Position numbers and translations under genes: made by a program. From Kitasatospora sp. GP82 (GTDB taxonomy: Bacteria; Actinomycetota; Actinomycetes; Streptomycetales; Streptomycetaceae): a DNA stretch of 64,000 nt. Where the stretch lies: positions 1-64,000 of the forward strand of contig NZ_JARZAJ010000011.1 in the NCBI RefSeq assembly GCF_029892105.1, read 5' to 3'. The notes below the pieces were generated by a model. The model ran no database searches, was not told the DNA's origin, and was given only the letters and a program-made list of their open reading frames with translations. How positions within the stretch are numbered: position 1 is the first letter of the stretch; each line of letters begins with the position of its first letter. Shown here piece after piece: positions 46,995-56,153 of this stretch.

Positions 46995-48647
46995 CTATGC
47001 ACCCTGCGCGTCGTGCGCCAGCAGTGCGACGTACAGCGAGGTCAGCTGCTCCAGGTCGTCCAGGTCGGTACCGAGCAGGTCCTCGATGCTCTGCAGTCTC
47101 CGGTAGAGCGCCGGCCTGCTGATGTGGTGCTCCTGCGCGGCCAGGGACTTGTTCCGGCCGGTCCTCAGATAGGTACGCAGCACGTCCAGCAGCTCCGGTC
47201 GGCCGAGCAGCGGGCCCAACTCCCGTTCGATGAAAGCCTGGAGCTCCGGCTCGTCCCGCAGCAGCCGCACCAGACCCCGCAGTCGTACGTCCCTGAGCCG
47301 GGCGAACGGGCCCGTCGGGGGAGCGGCCAGCGCCGCGTCGGCCACATGGACCGCCTCCAGGAAGGAGCGCCGGACCTCGTCCAGTACCGGGCAGGCGAAT
47401 CCGGCGCCCGCCACCGCGCCCGAGCCCCGTACGGCCAGCCGCTCGTGCACCCGCTCCGCGAACCGCCGTACCTCGGAGTCCGCCTCCCGCTGGTTCGGGA
47501 TGCTGAGCAGCACCGCCATCGCGTCCCGGCCGATCCGCGCGACCAGCGCGGCCGGACCCTCCTCGGCCGGCGGCCGCCGATGTGCCGGGCCACCCTGGTC
47601 CGTCAGCGTCCGCGCATCGGCCAGCGCCCGCTCGATCGACTCCCGGAGTGCGTCGGCATCGTCCGAGCGGAACACCACCGGTACGAAGCGGCGCCGGTCC
47701 ACCGGCAGCCCGGCCGCGCGGGCCCGGGGGAGCAGCTGCTCCGGACGGGCCGTCCCCGAGGCCAGCTCGGTCAGCAGCACCTCGGCCGCCTGGTCCTCCC
47801 AGTCCCGAGCCCGTTCACCGCCCTCGCACTCACCAAGCAGCCGGTGCACCGCCAGTGCCTCGGCTGCCCGTTGCGCGAGCACCAGCCCTGCCTCGGCCTC
47901 TCCCGGGTGCCCGAACAGGACCAGGTGCCCCCACTGCCGGCCGCGCGCCTCCAGGCGGGCGACCACCCAGCCGTCAGGGCCCACGCTCACCGGACCGTCG
48001 CCCAGCAGCCCGGCCACCTGGCGCGAGATCCGGTCCCAGTCGCGCAGCAGATCGTCGCGCGCGGCCCGTCCCCCCGCCGTCGCCAGCACCCGGTGCGCGA
48101 GGTTCACCAGCACCAGGGGGCCGCCGCTGTAGGTGGCGATCTCGTCCAGCAGCCGTTGCAGCGGCACCCCGGAGAGGTTGAGCGCGGTCAGCGAACTGCG
48201 CATCCGCTCCGAGAGGTCCAGCGCCGCGAACCGGCCGTGCACCAGACGCGCGTGCACCTCCTCGGTCAGCCGGGCGAACGGCGCTGGCCGGTGCAGCACG
48301 ATCAGCGGCACCCCGCACCGTTCGGCGGCCCGCCGCATCGCCTCCGGCGTGCTCCGGAAGGCCCGGCCGAGCCCGAGCACCACTGCCGCGGCATCCGCCC
48401 GCCGCATGGACTCGACGTACTCCGCCTGCGCCCGCTCGTCACCGGCCAGCAGCAGCCCGGTGGTCAGCACCATCTCGCCCCCGGCCAGCATCACCGCCAC
48501 ATCCGGTGCCTCCGCCACATGCAGCCACCGCACCGGCCGGTCCAGCCGCTCCGGGCAGGCCACCACCTCGGCGTCCCACCGCGCCACCAACTCCAGCCGC
48601 AGCACGTCCCGGACGGTCAGCCGCGCCGCCGCTTCCCCGCCACTCAC
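46995..48647 (-). CDS. PucR-family transcriptional regulator
   Basis: A 550-residue protein. The N-terminal PucR ligand-type domain (TVRDVLRLELVARWDAEVV, then VRWLHVAEAPDVAVML and GEMVLTTGLLLA) is followed by a GGDEF-like middle. The C-terminal HTH_30 domain reads LLDVLRTYLRTGRNKSLAAQ, HHISRPALYRRLQSIEDLL. The start is GTG at 48647. PucR proteins control purine or amino acid catabolism and related metabolism. It is divergent from the bioF-like gene across 257 bp and may regulate it, though this is a guess. That spacer holds a CAGGGGCGCGGGG-like stretch near 48737 of the kind recurring in Streptomyces spacers. Confidence 0.9.
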   Translation of the reverse strand: MSGGEAAARLTVRDVLRLELVARWDAEVVACPERLDRPVRWLHVAEAPDVAVMLAGGEMVLTTGLLLAGDERAQAEYVESMRRADAAAVVLGLGRAFRSTPEAMRRAAERCGVPLIVLHRPAPFARLTEEVHARLVHGRFAALDLSERMRSSLTALNLSGVPLQRLLDEIATYSGGPLVLVNLAHRVLATAGGRAARDDLLRDWDRISRQVAGLLGDGPVSVGPDGWVVARLEARGRQWGHLVLFGHPGEAEAGLVLAQRAAEALAVHRLLGECEGGERARDWEDQAAEVLLTELASGTARPEQLLPRARAAGLPVDRRRFVPVVFRSDDADALRESIERALADARTLTDQGGPAHRRPPAEEGPAALVARIGRDAMAVLLSIPNQREADSEVRRFAERVHERLAVRGSGAVAGAGFACPVLDEVRRSFLEAVHVADAALAAPPTGPFARLRDVRLRGLVRLLRDEPELQAFIERELGPLLGRPELLDVLRTYLRTGRNKSLAAQEHHISRPALYRRLQSIEDLLGTDLDDLEQLTSLYVALLAHDAQGA

Positions 48648-48904
48648 CGGACCTCAGCTCGCAAGATCTCCCCTTCCGGTGCTGCGGGAGTCTAGCGGTG
48701 ACGCGGCTGGCGCCTGCTGCTTCGGGGGCGGCGGCACGTTATTTTCAGGGGCGCGGGGCTCTGCTTGATCAACTGCGTGCGCGAATCGGAAGGCGCCGGA
48801 CCGTACCGACCTCCGGTGAGCAAGTTGCACCGCCCGCGCGCAGTCCGCTGCTGTGCGGCGACGCACATTGCCCACCCTGCACCGGGGATGACAGAGTGCG
48901 GACC

Positions 48905-50086
48905 ATGGTCATCTCCTCCGCGCCCGAGCAGCAGCAGGCCCCCGCTCCCGCCGCCGTCTTCGACTGGCTCGACGAGGCGGCCGAACTCCGCGCCCGGGCC
49001 GGGCTGACCCGTACCCTGCGCAGCCGTCCCGCCGAGGACCCGGTACTGGACCTGGCGAGCAACGACTACCTCGGCCTGGTACACCACCCGGCCGTCACCC
49101 GCGCCGCAGCCGAGGCCGCGCTGCGCTGGGGCGGCGGCTCCACCGGCTCCCGCCTGGTCACGGGCACGACCGCCCTGCACACCGAACTGGAGCGGGAACT
49201 GGCCGAGTTCTGCGGCTTCGAGGCGGCGCTGGTCTTCTCCTCCGGGTACGCGGCCAACCTCGCCGCGCTCACCGCACTCACCGACCCCGACACGCTGATC
49301 GTCTCCGACGCGTACAACCACGCCTCGCTGATCGACGGTTGCCGTCTCTCCCGCAGCGACGTCCACCGCGCCCCGCACAGCGACCCGGCGTCGGTCGCGA
49401 AGACCCTCGCCGCCCGTTCGCACCGCCGGGCGCTGGTCGTCAGCGACTCCGTGTTCTCGGTGGACGGCAATGCCGCTCCGCTGGCCGGACTCTCCGCCGC
49501 CGCCCGTGCGCACGGTGCCGCGCTGCTGGTGGACGACGCGCACGGGCTCGGCGTGCTCGGTGCGGGCGGCAGCGGCGCCCTGGCCGCCGCCGGACTCGCC
49601 GGACAGCCGGACGTGGTCGCCACGGTCACCCTCTCCAAGTCGCTCGGCTCCCAGGGCGGCGCCGTACTCGGCCCCCGACGGGTCGTCAGACACCTGGTCG
49701 AGACCGCTCGCACCTTCATCTTCGACACCGGCCTTGCTCCGGCCGCCGTCGGCGCCGCTCTCGGTGCGCTGCGCCTGCTGCGCGCCGAACCGCACCGCGC
49801 CGACCGCGCTCGCGAAGTCGCCCGCACCCTCGCCGAGCGGCTCACCGCCGCCGGTCTGCACGCCAGCACTCCGGACGCCGCCGTCGTCTCGGTCCGGGCC
49901 CCCGGGCCGGAGGCCGCCGTGCGGTGGGCCGCCGACTGCCGCACCGCGGGCCTCGCAGTGGGCTGCTTCCGGCCCCCGTCCGTCCCCGACGGCATCTCCC
50001 GCCTCCGGCTGACGGCCCGAGGTGATCTGACGGACACTCAGATCTCCGAGGCGGTACGGATCGTCGGCGCGACGGCGCCCGCATAG
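48905..50086 (+). CDS. bioF: 8-amino-7-oxononanoate synthase (alpha-oxoamine synthase)
   Basis: A 393-residue PLP enzyme of the alpha-oxoamine synthase family. It has LDLASNDYLGL, GGSTGSRLVTGTT, DAYNHASLIDG, VDDAHGLGVLG and TLSKSLGSQGGAVLG with the PLP lysine. This joins pimeloyl thioester and L-alanine in biotin synthesis. The length and motifs fit BioF better than glycine C-acetyltransferase, which is present separately at 56.2 kb. No bioA, bioB or bioD lies nearby, so another acyl-CoA/amino acid pair is possible. The start is ATG 48905. Confidence 0.85.
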   Translation: MVISSAPEQQQAPAPAAVFDWLDEAAELRARAGLTRTLRSRPAEDPVLDLASNDYLGLVHHPAVTRAAAEAALRWGGGSTGSRLVTGTTALHTELERELAEFCGFEAALVFSSGYAANLAALTALTDPDTLIVSDAYNHASLIDGCRLSRSDVHRAPHSDPASVAKTLAARSHRRALVVSDSVFSVDGNAAPLAGLSAAARAHGAALLVDDAHGLGVLGAGGSGALAAAGLAGQPDVVATVTLSKSLGSQGGAVLGPRRVVRHLVETARTFIFDTGLAPAAVGAALGALRLLRAEPHRADRAREVARTLAERLTAAGLHASTPDAAVVSVRAPGPEAAVRWAADCRTAGLAVGCFRPPSVPDGISRLRLTARGDLTDTQISEAVRIVGATAPA

Positions 50087-50099
50087 CCCGCGCGGCGCC

Positions 50100-50738
50100 T
50101 CAGCCTGCGTGGCGGACCAGCAGCGCCTCGGCGCCGACCGGGCGGTACCCGGCGGCCTGGAAGGCGCGGACACTGGTCGCATTGCCTGCGGACTGCTGCG
50201 ACCAGAGGTGCTCGCCCTCCGGCAGCAGGTGGCGGGCCGTCACCGCCAGTGCTCGCCCGAGGCCCCGGCCCCGGGCCTGCGGATCGACCTCGATCGCCAC
50301 CTCCCAGCGCCCGGCCACGCCCCGGCCGAGGACCAGTACCCCACCCGGTGTCGTCCAGGCCCGGACATCGTCGCGGAAGAGCAGCGCCCGGGCGATCCGC
50401 GGGTGTTCGCGGTCCTCGATGGGCCGGACGGGAAGCGGGGGCTCGCCCGGCAGCCTGGTGGACACGGTCAGCAGGTCGATGGTGTTGACGACCCGCCCGG
50501 TCCGCTCGGCGAAGGCACTCAGGAAGGACGGGGAGTGCGGCGCCGCCAGTCGATCGGCGGGGGAGGCCGCGATCGTCTCCCGGATCCAGTCCGGGTCCTC
50601 GTCCGTGAAGACGACGGCGTGGGCGCTGAACGCGATCACCCCGGCCTCGCGCTCGTGCGGCTGCGGTACCACCGTCACCGATCCGGTGGCGGGTGGGAAC
50701 ACCCCGGCGGCGGCCTCGTCCAAGATCTTCTTCAGCAT
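50100..50738 (-). CDS. GNAT-family N-acetyltransferase
   Basis: A 212-residue protein with a C-terminal GNAT domain. The acetyl-CoA loop is PQARGRGLGRALAVTAR and motif B is SAGNATSVRAFQAAGYRPVG. The N-terminal half (AFSAHAVVFTDEDPDWI) is of the kind found in single-domain actinomycete GNATs that use an N-terminal cap. The substrate is unknown. It follows the sigma-factor partner gene by nine bases on the same strand and ends 13 bases from bioF, converging with it. Confidence 0.88.
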   Translation of the reverse strand: MLKKILDEAAAGVFPPATGSVTVVPQPHEREAGVIAFSAHAVVFTDEDPDWIRETIAASPADRLAAPHSPSFLSAFAERTGRVVNTIDLLTVSTRLPGEPPLPVRPIEDREHPRIARALLFRDDVRAWTTPGGVLVLGRGVAGRWEVAIEVDPQARGRGLGRALAVTARHLLPEGEHLWSQQSAGNATSVRAFQAAGYRPVGAEALLVRHAG

Positions 50739-50747
50739 GCCCTGATC

Positions 50748-51152
50748 CTATGGCTCGTCCGCCGGCACGGTGGGCATGCCCTGGACGGGCTTGAACTCCT
50801 GCTTCGCGGCGGCTGCCTGCGACTGCTGGGCCCTGCCCGTCGCCCCGGTCCCAGTCGGTCCCGTTGCCGGCCCGGCCGGCGCCGGCCCCTCCTCTGCGGG
50901 CCCCTCGGTGGACGGTCCGGACTCCGCCGGTGTGGCGGCCGAGGGCCCTCGCACTGCGGACTGTACGAGGACCAGGCCGGAGGCCATCGCCCCGGCGACG
51001 ACCAGGCTGAGAGCGGCCCGGGTGATGGTGCGTCGACGGCGGAGCCTGCCGCCCTCGCGCACGATCGCCTCGACCGGTGCGGGTCCTACGGCCAGGTCGT
51101 TCGCCCAGTGGGTGAGTGTCAGTTGGAGGTCGGTCTCATCGAAGTCGGCCAT
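50748..51152 (-). CDS. Small membrane protein, candidate anti-sigma partner
   Basis: A 134-residue protein. Residues 1-40 are soluble and charged, with a basic run GGRLRRRRTITRA leading into one transmembrane segment (AALSLVVAGAMASGLVLV). The outer part is Pro/Ala/Thr-rich. The gene overlaps the end of the SigE-family sigma gene by 17 bases, a common arrangement for sigma/anti-sigma pairs. No ZAS zinc motif is present. An anti-sigma or partner role is inferred from position only. Confidence 0.75.
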   Translation of the reverse strand: MADFDETDLQLTLTHWANDLAVGPAPVEAIVREGGRLRRRRTITRAALSLVVAGAMASGLVLVQSAVRGPSAATPAESGPSTEGPAEEGPAPAGPATGPTGTGATGRAQQSQAAAAKQEFKPVQGMPTVPADEP

Positions 51153-51684
51153 TGAGCACCTCCGGTTGGGTGGTCTGCCATGTGTGATCGGTGAGTTGGG
51201 GGTGGACGCGGAGCTTCGCGAGTCCCTTGGAGGCCTGGCTCTTGACGGTCCCGACCGAGCAGCCGAGGATCGAGGCGACTTCGGCCTCGGAGAGGTCCTC
51301 CCAGTACCGCAGGACCACCACGGCCCGCTGGCGGTCGGGGAGTTCGTCCAGCGCGCTCAGCAGGACATGGCGCTGGTCGAGCCGCCCGCTGGGATCGCTC
51401 TCGTCGTGCCGCGGCCGCTCCGGAAGCGTCTGGGTCAGGTACTCGGGGGGACGGCGTTTACGGAACCGGTCGGCGTTGCTGGTCACCAGGATCCGCCGAA
51501 GGTACGCATCCGGGCTGTCGCTGTCCCTGACCCGCCGCCAGGACGCGTACGCCTTGGCGAGTGCGGTCTGTGCCACATCCTCCGCGTGGTGGCGGTCCCC
51601 CGTGAGCAGATAGGCCGTCCGCACCAGGGCCGGCCACCGCCCCTGGACGAACTCCCTGAACTCCGTCTCGTCTTCCGCGCGCAT
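51136..51684 (-). CDS. SigE-family ECF RNA polymerase sigma factor
   Basis: A 182-residue ECF sigma factor. Region 2 reads RTAYLLTGDRHHAEDVAQTA, followed by LAKAYASW and AYLRRILVTSNADRFRKRR. Region 4 is LDELPDRQRAVVVLRYWEDL, followed by SEAEVASILGCSVGTVKSQASKGLAKLR. This is the large Streptomyces SigE-family (ECF41-like lengths excluded; no extra C-terminal domain). The start at ATG 51684 gives the MRAEDETEFREFV opening usual for these proteins. Its downstream membrane partner overlaps by 17 bases. The cognate signal cannot be told. Confidence 0.9.
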   Translation of the reverse strand: MRAEDETEFREFVQGRWPALVRTAYLLTGDRHHAEDVAQTALAKAYASWRRVRDSDSPDAYLRRILVTSNADRFRKRRPPEYLTQTLPERPRHDESDPSGRLDQRHVLLSALDELPDRQRAVVVLRYWEDLSEAEVASILGCSVGTVKSQASKGLAKLRVHPQLTDHTWQTTQPEVLNGRLR

Positions 51685-51852
51685 CGGAGCGCACCCCCTT
51701 TCACCCCACCAGACCACCGACCTCGGGAATCGGGTTGCCTCTCCCGGCGACCGAATTCGATCACGCCCGATCGGGTTCCGGAGCCGGGGCAGCGGCAGAG
51801 CGCCGTGGAGTCGCACGCCAGGACGGAGCAGACCCCGGGCTATCCTCGGCCT

Positions 51853-52530
51853 ATGCCGAGTCCGCGCGAGCCCGTCCGGCCGGAGCCGTGGTCCGAAGGT
51901 GCCGCGCACCCTTACCCGAAGCGGGTCTGGTACGCGGCGTACGGCTCGAACATGCATTTCGACCGGCTGACCTACTACCTGGTCGGCGGCCGTCCGCCCG
52001 GTGCAACACGGACCTACCCGGGCTGCCGGGACGGGAGGGCTCCCGAGCGGGTGCTGCCGATCCACCTGCGCGGGGAGCTGTACTTCGCGATGGAGTCGCG
52101 GACCTGGAGAGGCGGAATGGGTTTCTACGATCCGCTGGGGAGCGGTGAACTACCCGCTCGTGCCTATCTGCTGACCGTCGGCCAGTTCTCGGACATCGCC
52201 GCCCAGGAGATGTACCGCATGCCGGGAACGGATCTGGAGCTGGGCGGCGCGCTGGCCAACGGCAGTGAGCAGCTCGGTCTCGGCCGATACGAGACGCTGG
52301 TGTGCCCGGGCGTCCTGGACGGTTACCCGGTGCTGACCTTCACCGCGCCCGGGCGCCGGGCGCGGGCGCAGCTGAACCGCCCTTCGGCCGCCTACCTGCG
52401 CTACTTCGCCGCAGGTCTGGCCGAGGCCCATGGCTGGAGCGTGGCGCGGATCGCGGACTACCTGAGCAGCCGCCCCGGCGCGGCCGGCTCCTGGTCGTCG
52501 GCCGAGGTCACGGCGCTCTGCCGGTCCTGA
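51853..52530 (+). CDS. Gamma-glutamylcyclotransferase-like protein
   Basis: A 225-residue protein. VWYAAYGSNMHFDRL near residue 30 is the YGSN substrate loop of the gamma-glutamylcyclotransferase (GGCT/AIG2-like) fold. The following strand (FAMESRTWRGGMGFYDP) and PARAYLLTVGQFSDIAAQEM fit the family. In many Streptomyces genomes homologues are mislabelled histone deacetylase; nothing here supports that. The substrate is unknown. It stands alone, divergent from the sigma factor gene. Confidence 0.75.
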   Translation: MPSPREPVRPEPWSEGAAHPYPKRVWYAAYGSNMHFDRLTYYLVGGRPPGATRTYPGCRDGRAPERVLPIHLRGELYFAMESRTWRGGMGFYDPLGSGELPARAYLLTVGQFSDIAAQEMYRMPGTDLELGGALANGSEQLGLGRYETLVCPGVLDGYPVLTFTAPGRRARAQLNRPSAAYLRYFAAGLAEAHGWSVARIADYLSSRPGAAGSWSSAEVTALCRS

Positions 52531-52631
52531 CGTCCCCCCGGGCCCGCCCAGGTGCGATGTCGACCACACTCTCGTCGGGGGGTGGGGCCGGCCCACGGTC
52601 ACCGCCTGCGGAAGGACCCGCCGGACCGGGC

Positions 52632-53648
52632 CTACTGCTTGCGTGCCCGGCTGGGCTGGACGCGGGCGGGCTCGCCCGGCATCTTGGGGTGGTCGGGCGG
52701 GTAGGGCAGGTCGCCCAGGCCGTCGTCGCGGGCCTGACGGGCCGACAGTTCCAGCAGGGAGTCCAGCGAGAAGGCGTGTTCGTCCAGGTCGGCGTGCACG
52801 TCGCCGAGTTCGGCGAAGCGCTCGGGCAGGGTTCGCAGGTCGAAGTCGGTGGGGGCGACCTCGTCCAGTTCCTCCCAGCGCAGCGGGGCGGAGGCGGTGG
52901 CCTCGGGGCGGGCGCGCAGGGAGTAGGGGGAGGCGATGGTGCGGTCCCTGGCCATCTGGTTGTAGTCGACGAAGATGCGCTCGCCGCGCTCCTCCTTCCA
53001 CCAGGCGGTGGTGACCCGGCCGGGCATCCGCCGTTCCAGCTCGCGTCCGAGGGCGATCACGGCGTGCCGGCAGTCGGTGAAGGTCCAGCGCGGCTCCACC
53101 GGTACGTACACATGGATCCCGCGCCCGCCGGAGGTCTTGGGCCAGCCGCGCAGGCCGTGCTCGTCCAGCAGCCCGCGCAGTTCGTGGGCCGCCCGGACGG
53201 CGTCGCCGAAGTCCGTGCCGGGCTGCGGGTCCAGGTCGATCCGCAGCTCGTCCGGGTGCTCGGTGTCGTTGCGGCGGACCGGCCACGGGTGGAAGGTCAG
53301 GCACCCCAGGTTGGCGGCCCAGAGCACGGCGGCTGGCTCGGTCGGGCAGATCTCGTCCGCCGTCCGCCCGCTGGGGAAGGCGATCCGCGCGGTCGGCAGC
53401 CAGTCCGGGACGCTCTTCGGGGCGCGCTTCTGGTAGAAGAACTCGCCCTCCACACCATCCGGGAAGCGTTGCAGCGTGGTCGGCCGGTCGCGCAGCCCGC
53501 GCAGCACACCGGGCGCGACCGCCAGGTAGTACCGGGCCACGTCCAGCTTGGTGAAGCCCCGCGCCGGGTAGTACACCTTCTCGGGGTTGGACAGCCGCAC
53601 CGTCCGGCCGTCCACCACCAGTTCCATCGCTCCCGCCGTTCCTGCCAT
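52632..53648 (-). CDS. LigD-type DNA primase-polymerase domain protein (non-homologous end joining)
   Basis: A 338-residue archaeo-eukaryotic primase-polymerase of the LigD PolDom family. It has NPEKVYYPARGFTKLDVARY, FFYQKRAPKSVP, LRIDLDPQPGTDF (catalytic Asp pair) and TSGGRGIHVYVPV. Stand-alone PolDom proteins fill gaps during bacterial end joining. The start is ATG 53648. It is divergent from the ligase gene with 79 bp between, so they probably share control. No Ku gene is in the window. Confidence 0.92.
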   Translation of the reverse strand: MAGTAGAMELVVDGRTVRLSNPEKVYYPARGFTKLDVARYYLAVAPGVLRGLRDRPTTLQRFPDGVEGEFFYQKRAPKSVPDWLPTARIAFPSGRTADEICPTEPAAVLWAANLGCLTFHPWPVRRNDTEHPDELRIDLDPQPGTDFGDAVRAAHELRGLLDEHGLRGWPKTSGGRGIHVYVPVEPRWTFTDCRHAVIALGRELERRMPGRVTTAWWKEERGERIFVDYNQMARDRTIASPYSLRARPEATASAPLRWEELDEVAPTDFDLRTLPERFAELGDVHADLDEHAFSLDSLLELSARQARDDGLGDLPYPPDHPKMPGEPARVQPSRARKQ

Positions 53649-53727
53649 GGTCTCCACGCTAGGCCGAGCGGGCCCCGGCCGCCGTGTCCGGCACGCGGGC
53701 GGGCGGGTGGCCAGCCACCATCGGAGC

Positions 53728-54789
53728 ATGGACCTTCCCGTGATGCCTCCGGTCTCGCCGATGCTGGCGAAGGCGGTGGGCGAGATCCCGCCCGGCATGC
53801 AGTACGAGGCGAAGTGGGACGGCTTCCGGGCGATCGTCTTCCGGGACGGCGACGACATCGAGATCGGCAGCCGCACCTCCAAGCCGCTCACCCGCTACTT
53901 CCCCGAGCTGGTCGCCGCCTTCCGCACCGAGCTGCCCGACCGCTGCGTGGTGGACGGCGAGATCGTGATCGCGCACGACGGGCGGCTGTACTTCGAGGAA
54001 CTGCTGGAACGCATCCACCCGGCGGCCAGTCGAGTCCGTACGCTGGCCGAACGCACACCAGCCTCCTTCATCGCCTTCGACCTGCTCGCGCTCGGCCCCG
54101 ACGAACTGGCCGAACTGCCGCTCGCCGAACGGCGCACCGCCTTGCTCGCGGCGCTCGGCAGGGCCCGGCCGCCCGTCCATGTCGCCCCCGCCACCACCGA
54201 ACTCGACCAGGCCCGCACCTGGTTCGCGCAGTTCGAGGGCGCCGGTCTCGACGGTGTGGTGGCCAAGCCGCTGGACCAGCCCTACCGCCCGGGACAGCGC
54301 ACCATGTTCAAGGTCAAGCACCAGCGGACCGCCGACTGCGTGCTGGCCGGCTACCGCGAGCACAAGAGCGGCCCGGTGGTCGGCTCGCTGCTGCTCGGCC
54401 TGTACGACTCCACCGGCCGGTTGCAGCATGTGGGCGTCAGCGCCTCCTTCCCGATGGCTCGCCGCCGCCAACTCGCCGATGAGCTCCAGCCCTTGCGGAT
54501 GACCGACCTCACCGGCCACCCCTGGGCGGCCTGGACGGACGAGGCCGCCCAGGCCGGCTCTCGCCTCCCCGGCGCCGTCAGCCGCTGGACCGGCAAGAAG
54601 GACCTCTCCTGGGTACCGCTGCGCCCCGAGCGGGTCTGCGAGGTCGCCTACGACCACATGGAAGGCACCCGCTTCCGGCACACCACCCAGTTCCGCCGCT
54701 GGCGGCCCGACCGTGAACCGGCCGACTGCACGTACGAGCAGCTGGAGGAGCCGGTCTCCTACGACCTCGGGGAGCTGCTCGGCCCCTGA
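53728..54789 (+). CDS. ATP-dependent DNA ligase (LigC type)
   Basis: A 353-residue ligase. It has YEAKWDGFRAIVFRDG (motif I, nucleotidyl Lys), VVDGEIVI (III), FIAFDLLAL (IIIa), DGVVAKPLDQPY (IV) and TMFKVKHQRTADCVL (V/VI), followed by an OB-fold domain. LigC-type ligases act in repair with a separate PolDom partner, here encoded divergently. The start ATG 53728 gives MDLPVMPPVSPMLAKA, the usual opening. The 301-bp spacer to tdh holds no gene. Confidence 0.93.
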   Translation: MDLPVMPPVSPMLAKAVGEIPPGMQYEAKWDGFRAIVFRDGDDIEIGSRTSKPLTRYFPELVAAFRTELPDRCVVDGEIVIAHDGRLYFEELLERIHPAASRVRTLAERTPASFIAFDLLALGPDELAELPLAERRTALLAALGRARPPVHVAPATTELDQARTWFAQFEGAGLDGVVAKPLDQPYRPGQRTMFKVKHQRTADCVLAGYREHKSGPVVGSLLLGLYDSTGRLQHVGVSASFPMARRRQLADELQPLRMTDLTGHPWAAWTDEAAQAGSRLPGAVSRWTGKKDLSWVPLRPERVCEVAYDHMEGTRFRHTTQFRRWRPDREPADCTYEQLEEPVSYDLGELLGP

Positions 54790-55090
54790 GCGCCCATGCT
54801 CCTGAGCGGCTGTGCCCCTGAGCCGCCGTGCTTCGAGCCGTTGCGCCGCCGCGTCGGGCCGCCGCGTTGGGCCGTACGGGTGGGCCTCGGCGGGCCGCCG
54901 GAGGCCGTGGGGCACCGCTCGGGCACGATCGTGAAGCCCAGCTGTGGCGGCCGTTAAGAATTCCTCGATGGACCGCACCCGCTCCGACCAGGCAGATTTC
55001 ACTCTGCCCGGCCCGGCAGGGGCCGTATGCCGGGCTTACCTCGGCCTGTCCAGAAGCAGTCCGTTCCACCGTGCGTCAGGAGTCCTCGCC

Positions 55091-56119
55091 GTGAAGGCAC
55101 TCGTCAAGCAGAAGGCCGAGCCCGGACTCTGGCTGATGGACGTTCCCATGCCGGAGATCGGTCCGTCCGACGTGCTGATCAAGGTGCTGCGCACCGGCAT
55201 CTGCGGCACCGACCTGCACATCCGCAAGTGGGACGGCTGGGCGCAGCACACCATCAAGACCCCGCTGACGCTCGGTCACGAGTTCGTCGGCGAGGTCGCG
55301 GCGATCGGTGCCGCGGTGGCCGACGTCAACGTGGGCGACCGGGTCAGCGGCGAGGGCCACCTGGTCTGCGGCAAGTGCCGCAACTGTCTGGCCGGGCGCC
55401 GTCATCTGTGCCGCAACACCGTCGGCCTGGGCGTCGGGCGCGACGGTGCCTTCGCCGAGTACGTCGCGCTGCCCGCCTCCAATGTCTGGGTTCACCGGGT
55501 GCCGGTGGACCTCGATGTCGCCGCGATCTTCGACCCGTTCGGCAACGCCGTGCACACCGCGCTCTCCTTCCCGATGGTCGGCGAGGACGTGCTGATCACC
55601 GGCGCGGGCCCGATCGGCATCATGGCGGCCGCCGTCGCCAAGCACGCGGGCGCCCGCAACGTGATGATCACCGACGTCTCCCCGTACCGCCTCGACCTGG
55701 CGCGCAAGGTCGGCGTCACGCTCGCGCTCAACGTCGCCGAGCACAGCATCGAGGAGGGCCAGCAGCAGCTGGGCCTGCGCGAGGGCTTCGACGTGGGCCT
55801 GGAGATGTCCGGCCGTCCCGAGGCGATGCAGTCGATGATCGCCAACATGACCCACGGCGGCAAGATCGCCATGCTCGGCCTGCCCGCCGACGACTTCCCG
55901 GTGGACTGGGCGCGGATCGTCACCTCGATGATCACGATCAAGGGCATCTACGGCCGCGAGATGTTCGAGACCTGGTACGCGATGTCCGTCCTGCTGGAGG
56001 GCGGTCTCGACCTCAGCCCGGTGATCACCGGCCGCTACGCCGCCGAGGACTTCGCCGATGCCTTCGACGAGGCGGCAAGCGGCAACTGCGGCAAGGTCAT
56101 CCTCGACTGGACCGTCTGA
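55091..56119 (+). CDS. tdh: L-threonine 3-dehydrogenase
   Basis: A 342-residue zinc medium-chain dehydrogenase (E. coli Tdh is 341) that oxidises threonine to 2-amino-3-ketobutyrate. Zinc ligands are in [17 protein letters not shown] and GHEFVGEV, and structural zinc cysteines in [15 protein letters not shown]. The NAD site is [16 protein letters not shown]. The start is GTG 55091 ([11 protein letters not shown]), aligned with the family. It is followed by kbl after 34 bases, forming the classical threonine-to-glycine operon. Confidence 0.95.
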   Translation: MKALVKQKAEPGLWLMDVPMPEIGPSDVLIKVLRTGICGTDLHIRKWDGWAQHTIKTPLTLGHEFVGEVAAIGAAVADVNVGDRVSGEGHLVCGKCRNCLAGRRHLCRNTVGLGVGRDGAFAEYVALPASNVWVHRVPVDLDVAAIFDPFGNAVHTALSFPMVGEDVLITGAGPIGIMAAAVAKHAGARNVMITDVSPYRLDLARKVGVTLALNVAEHSIEEGQQQLGLREGFDVGLEMSGRPEAMQSMIANMTHGGKIAMLGLPADDFPVDWARIVTSMITIKGIYGREMFETWYAMSVLLEGGLDLSPVITGRYAAEDFADAFDEAASGNCGKVILDWTV

Positions 56120-56153
56120 GATCCGACCGTCTGACACCCTGCTAGGAGACACC

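Noticed and set aside
48725..48790. CAGGGGCGCGGGG-like stretch between pucR and bioF as a mobile or repeat element
   Set aside because: It resembles a stretch I recall from many Streptomyces spacers, but a single short copy cannot be shown to be a repeat from this window.
48905..50086. Reading the bioF-like gene as a second kbl
   Set aside because: Motifs and the tdh-linked kbl at 56.2 kb favour BioF-type, although absent biotin neighbours leave some doubt.
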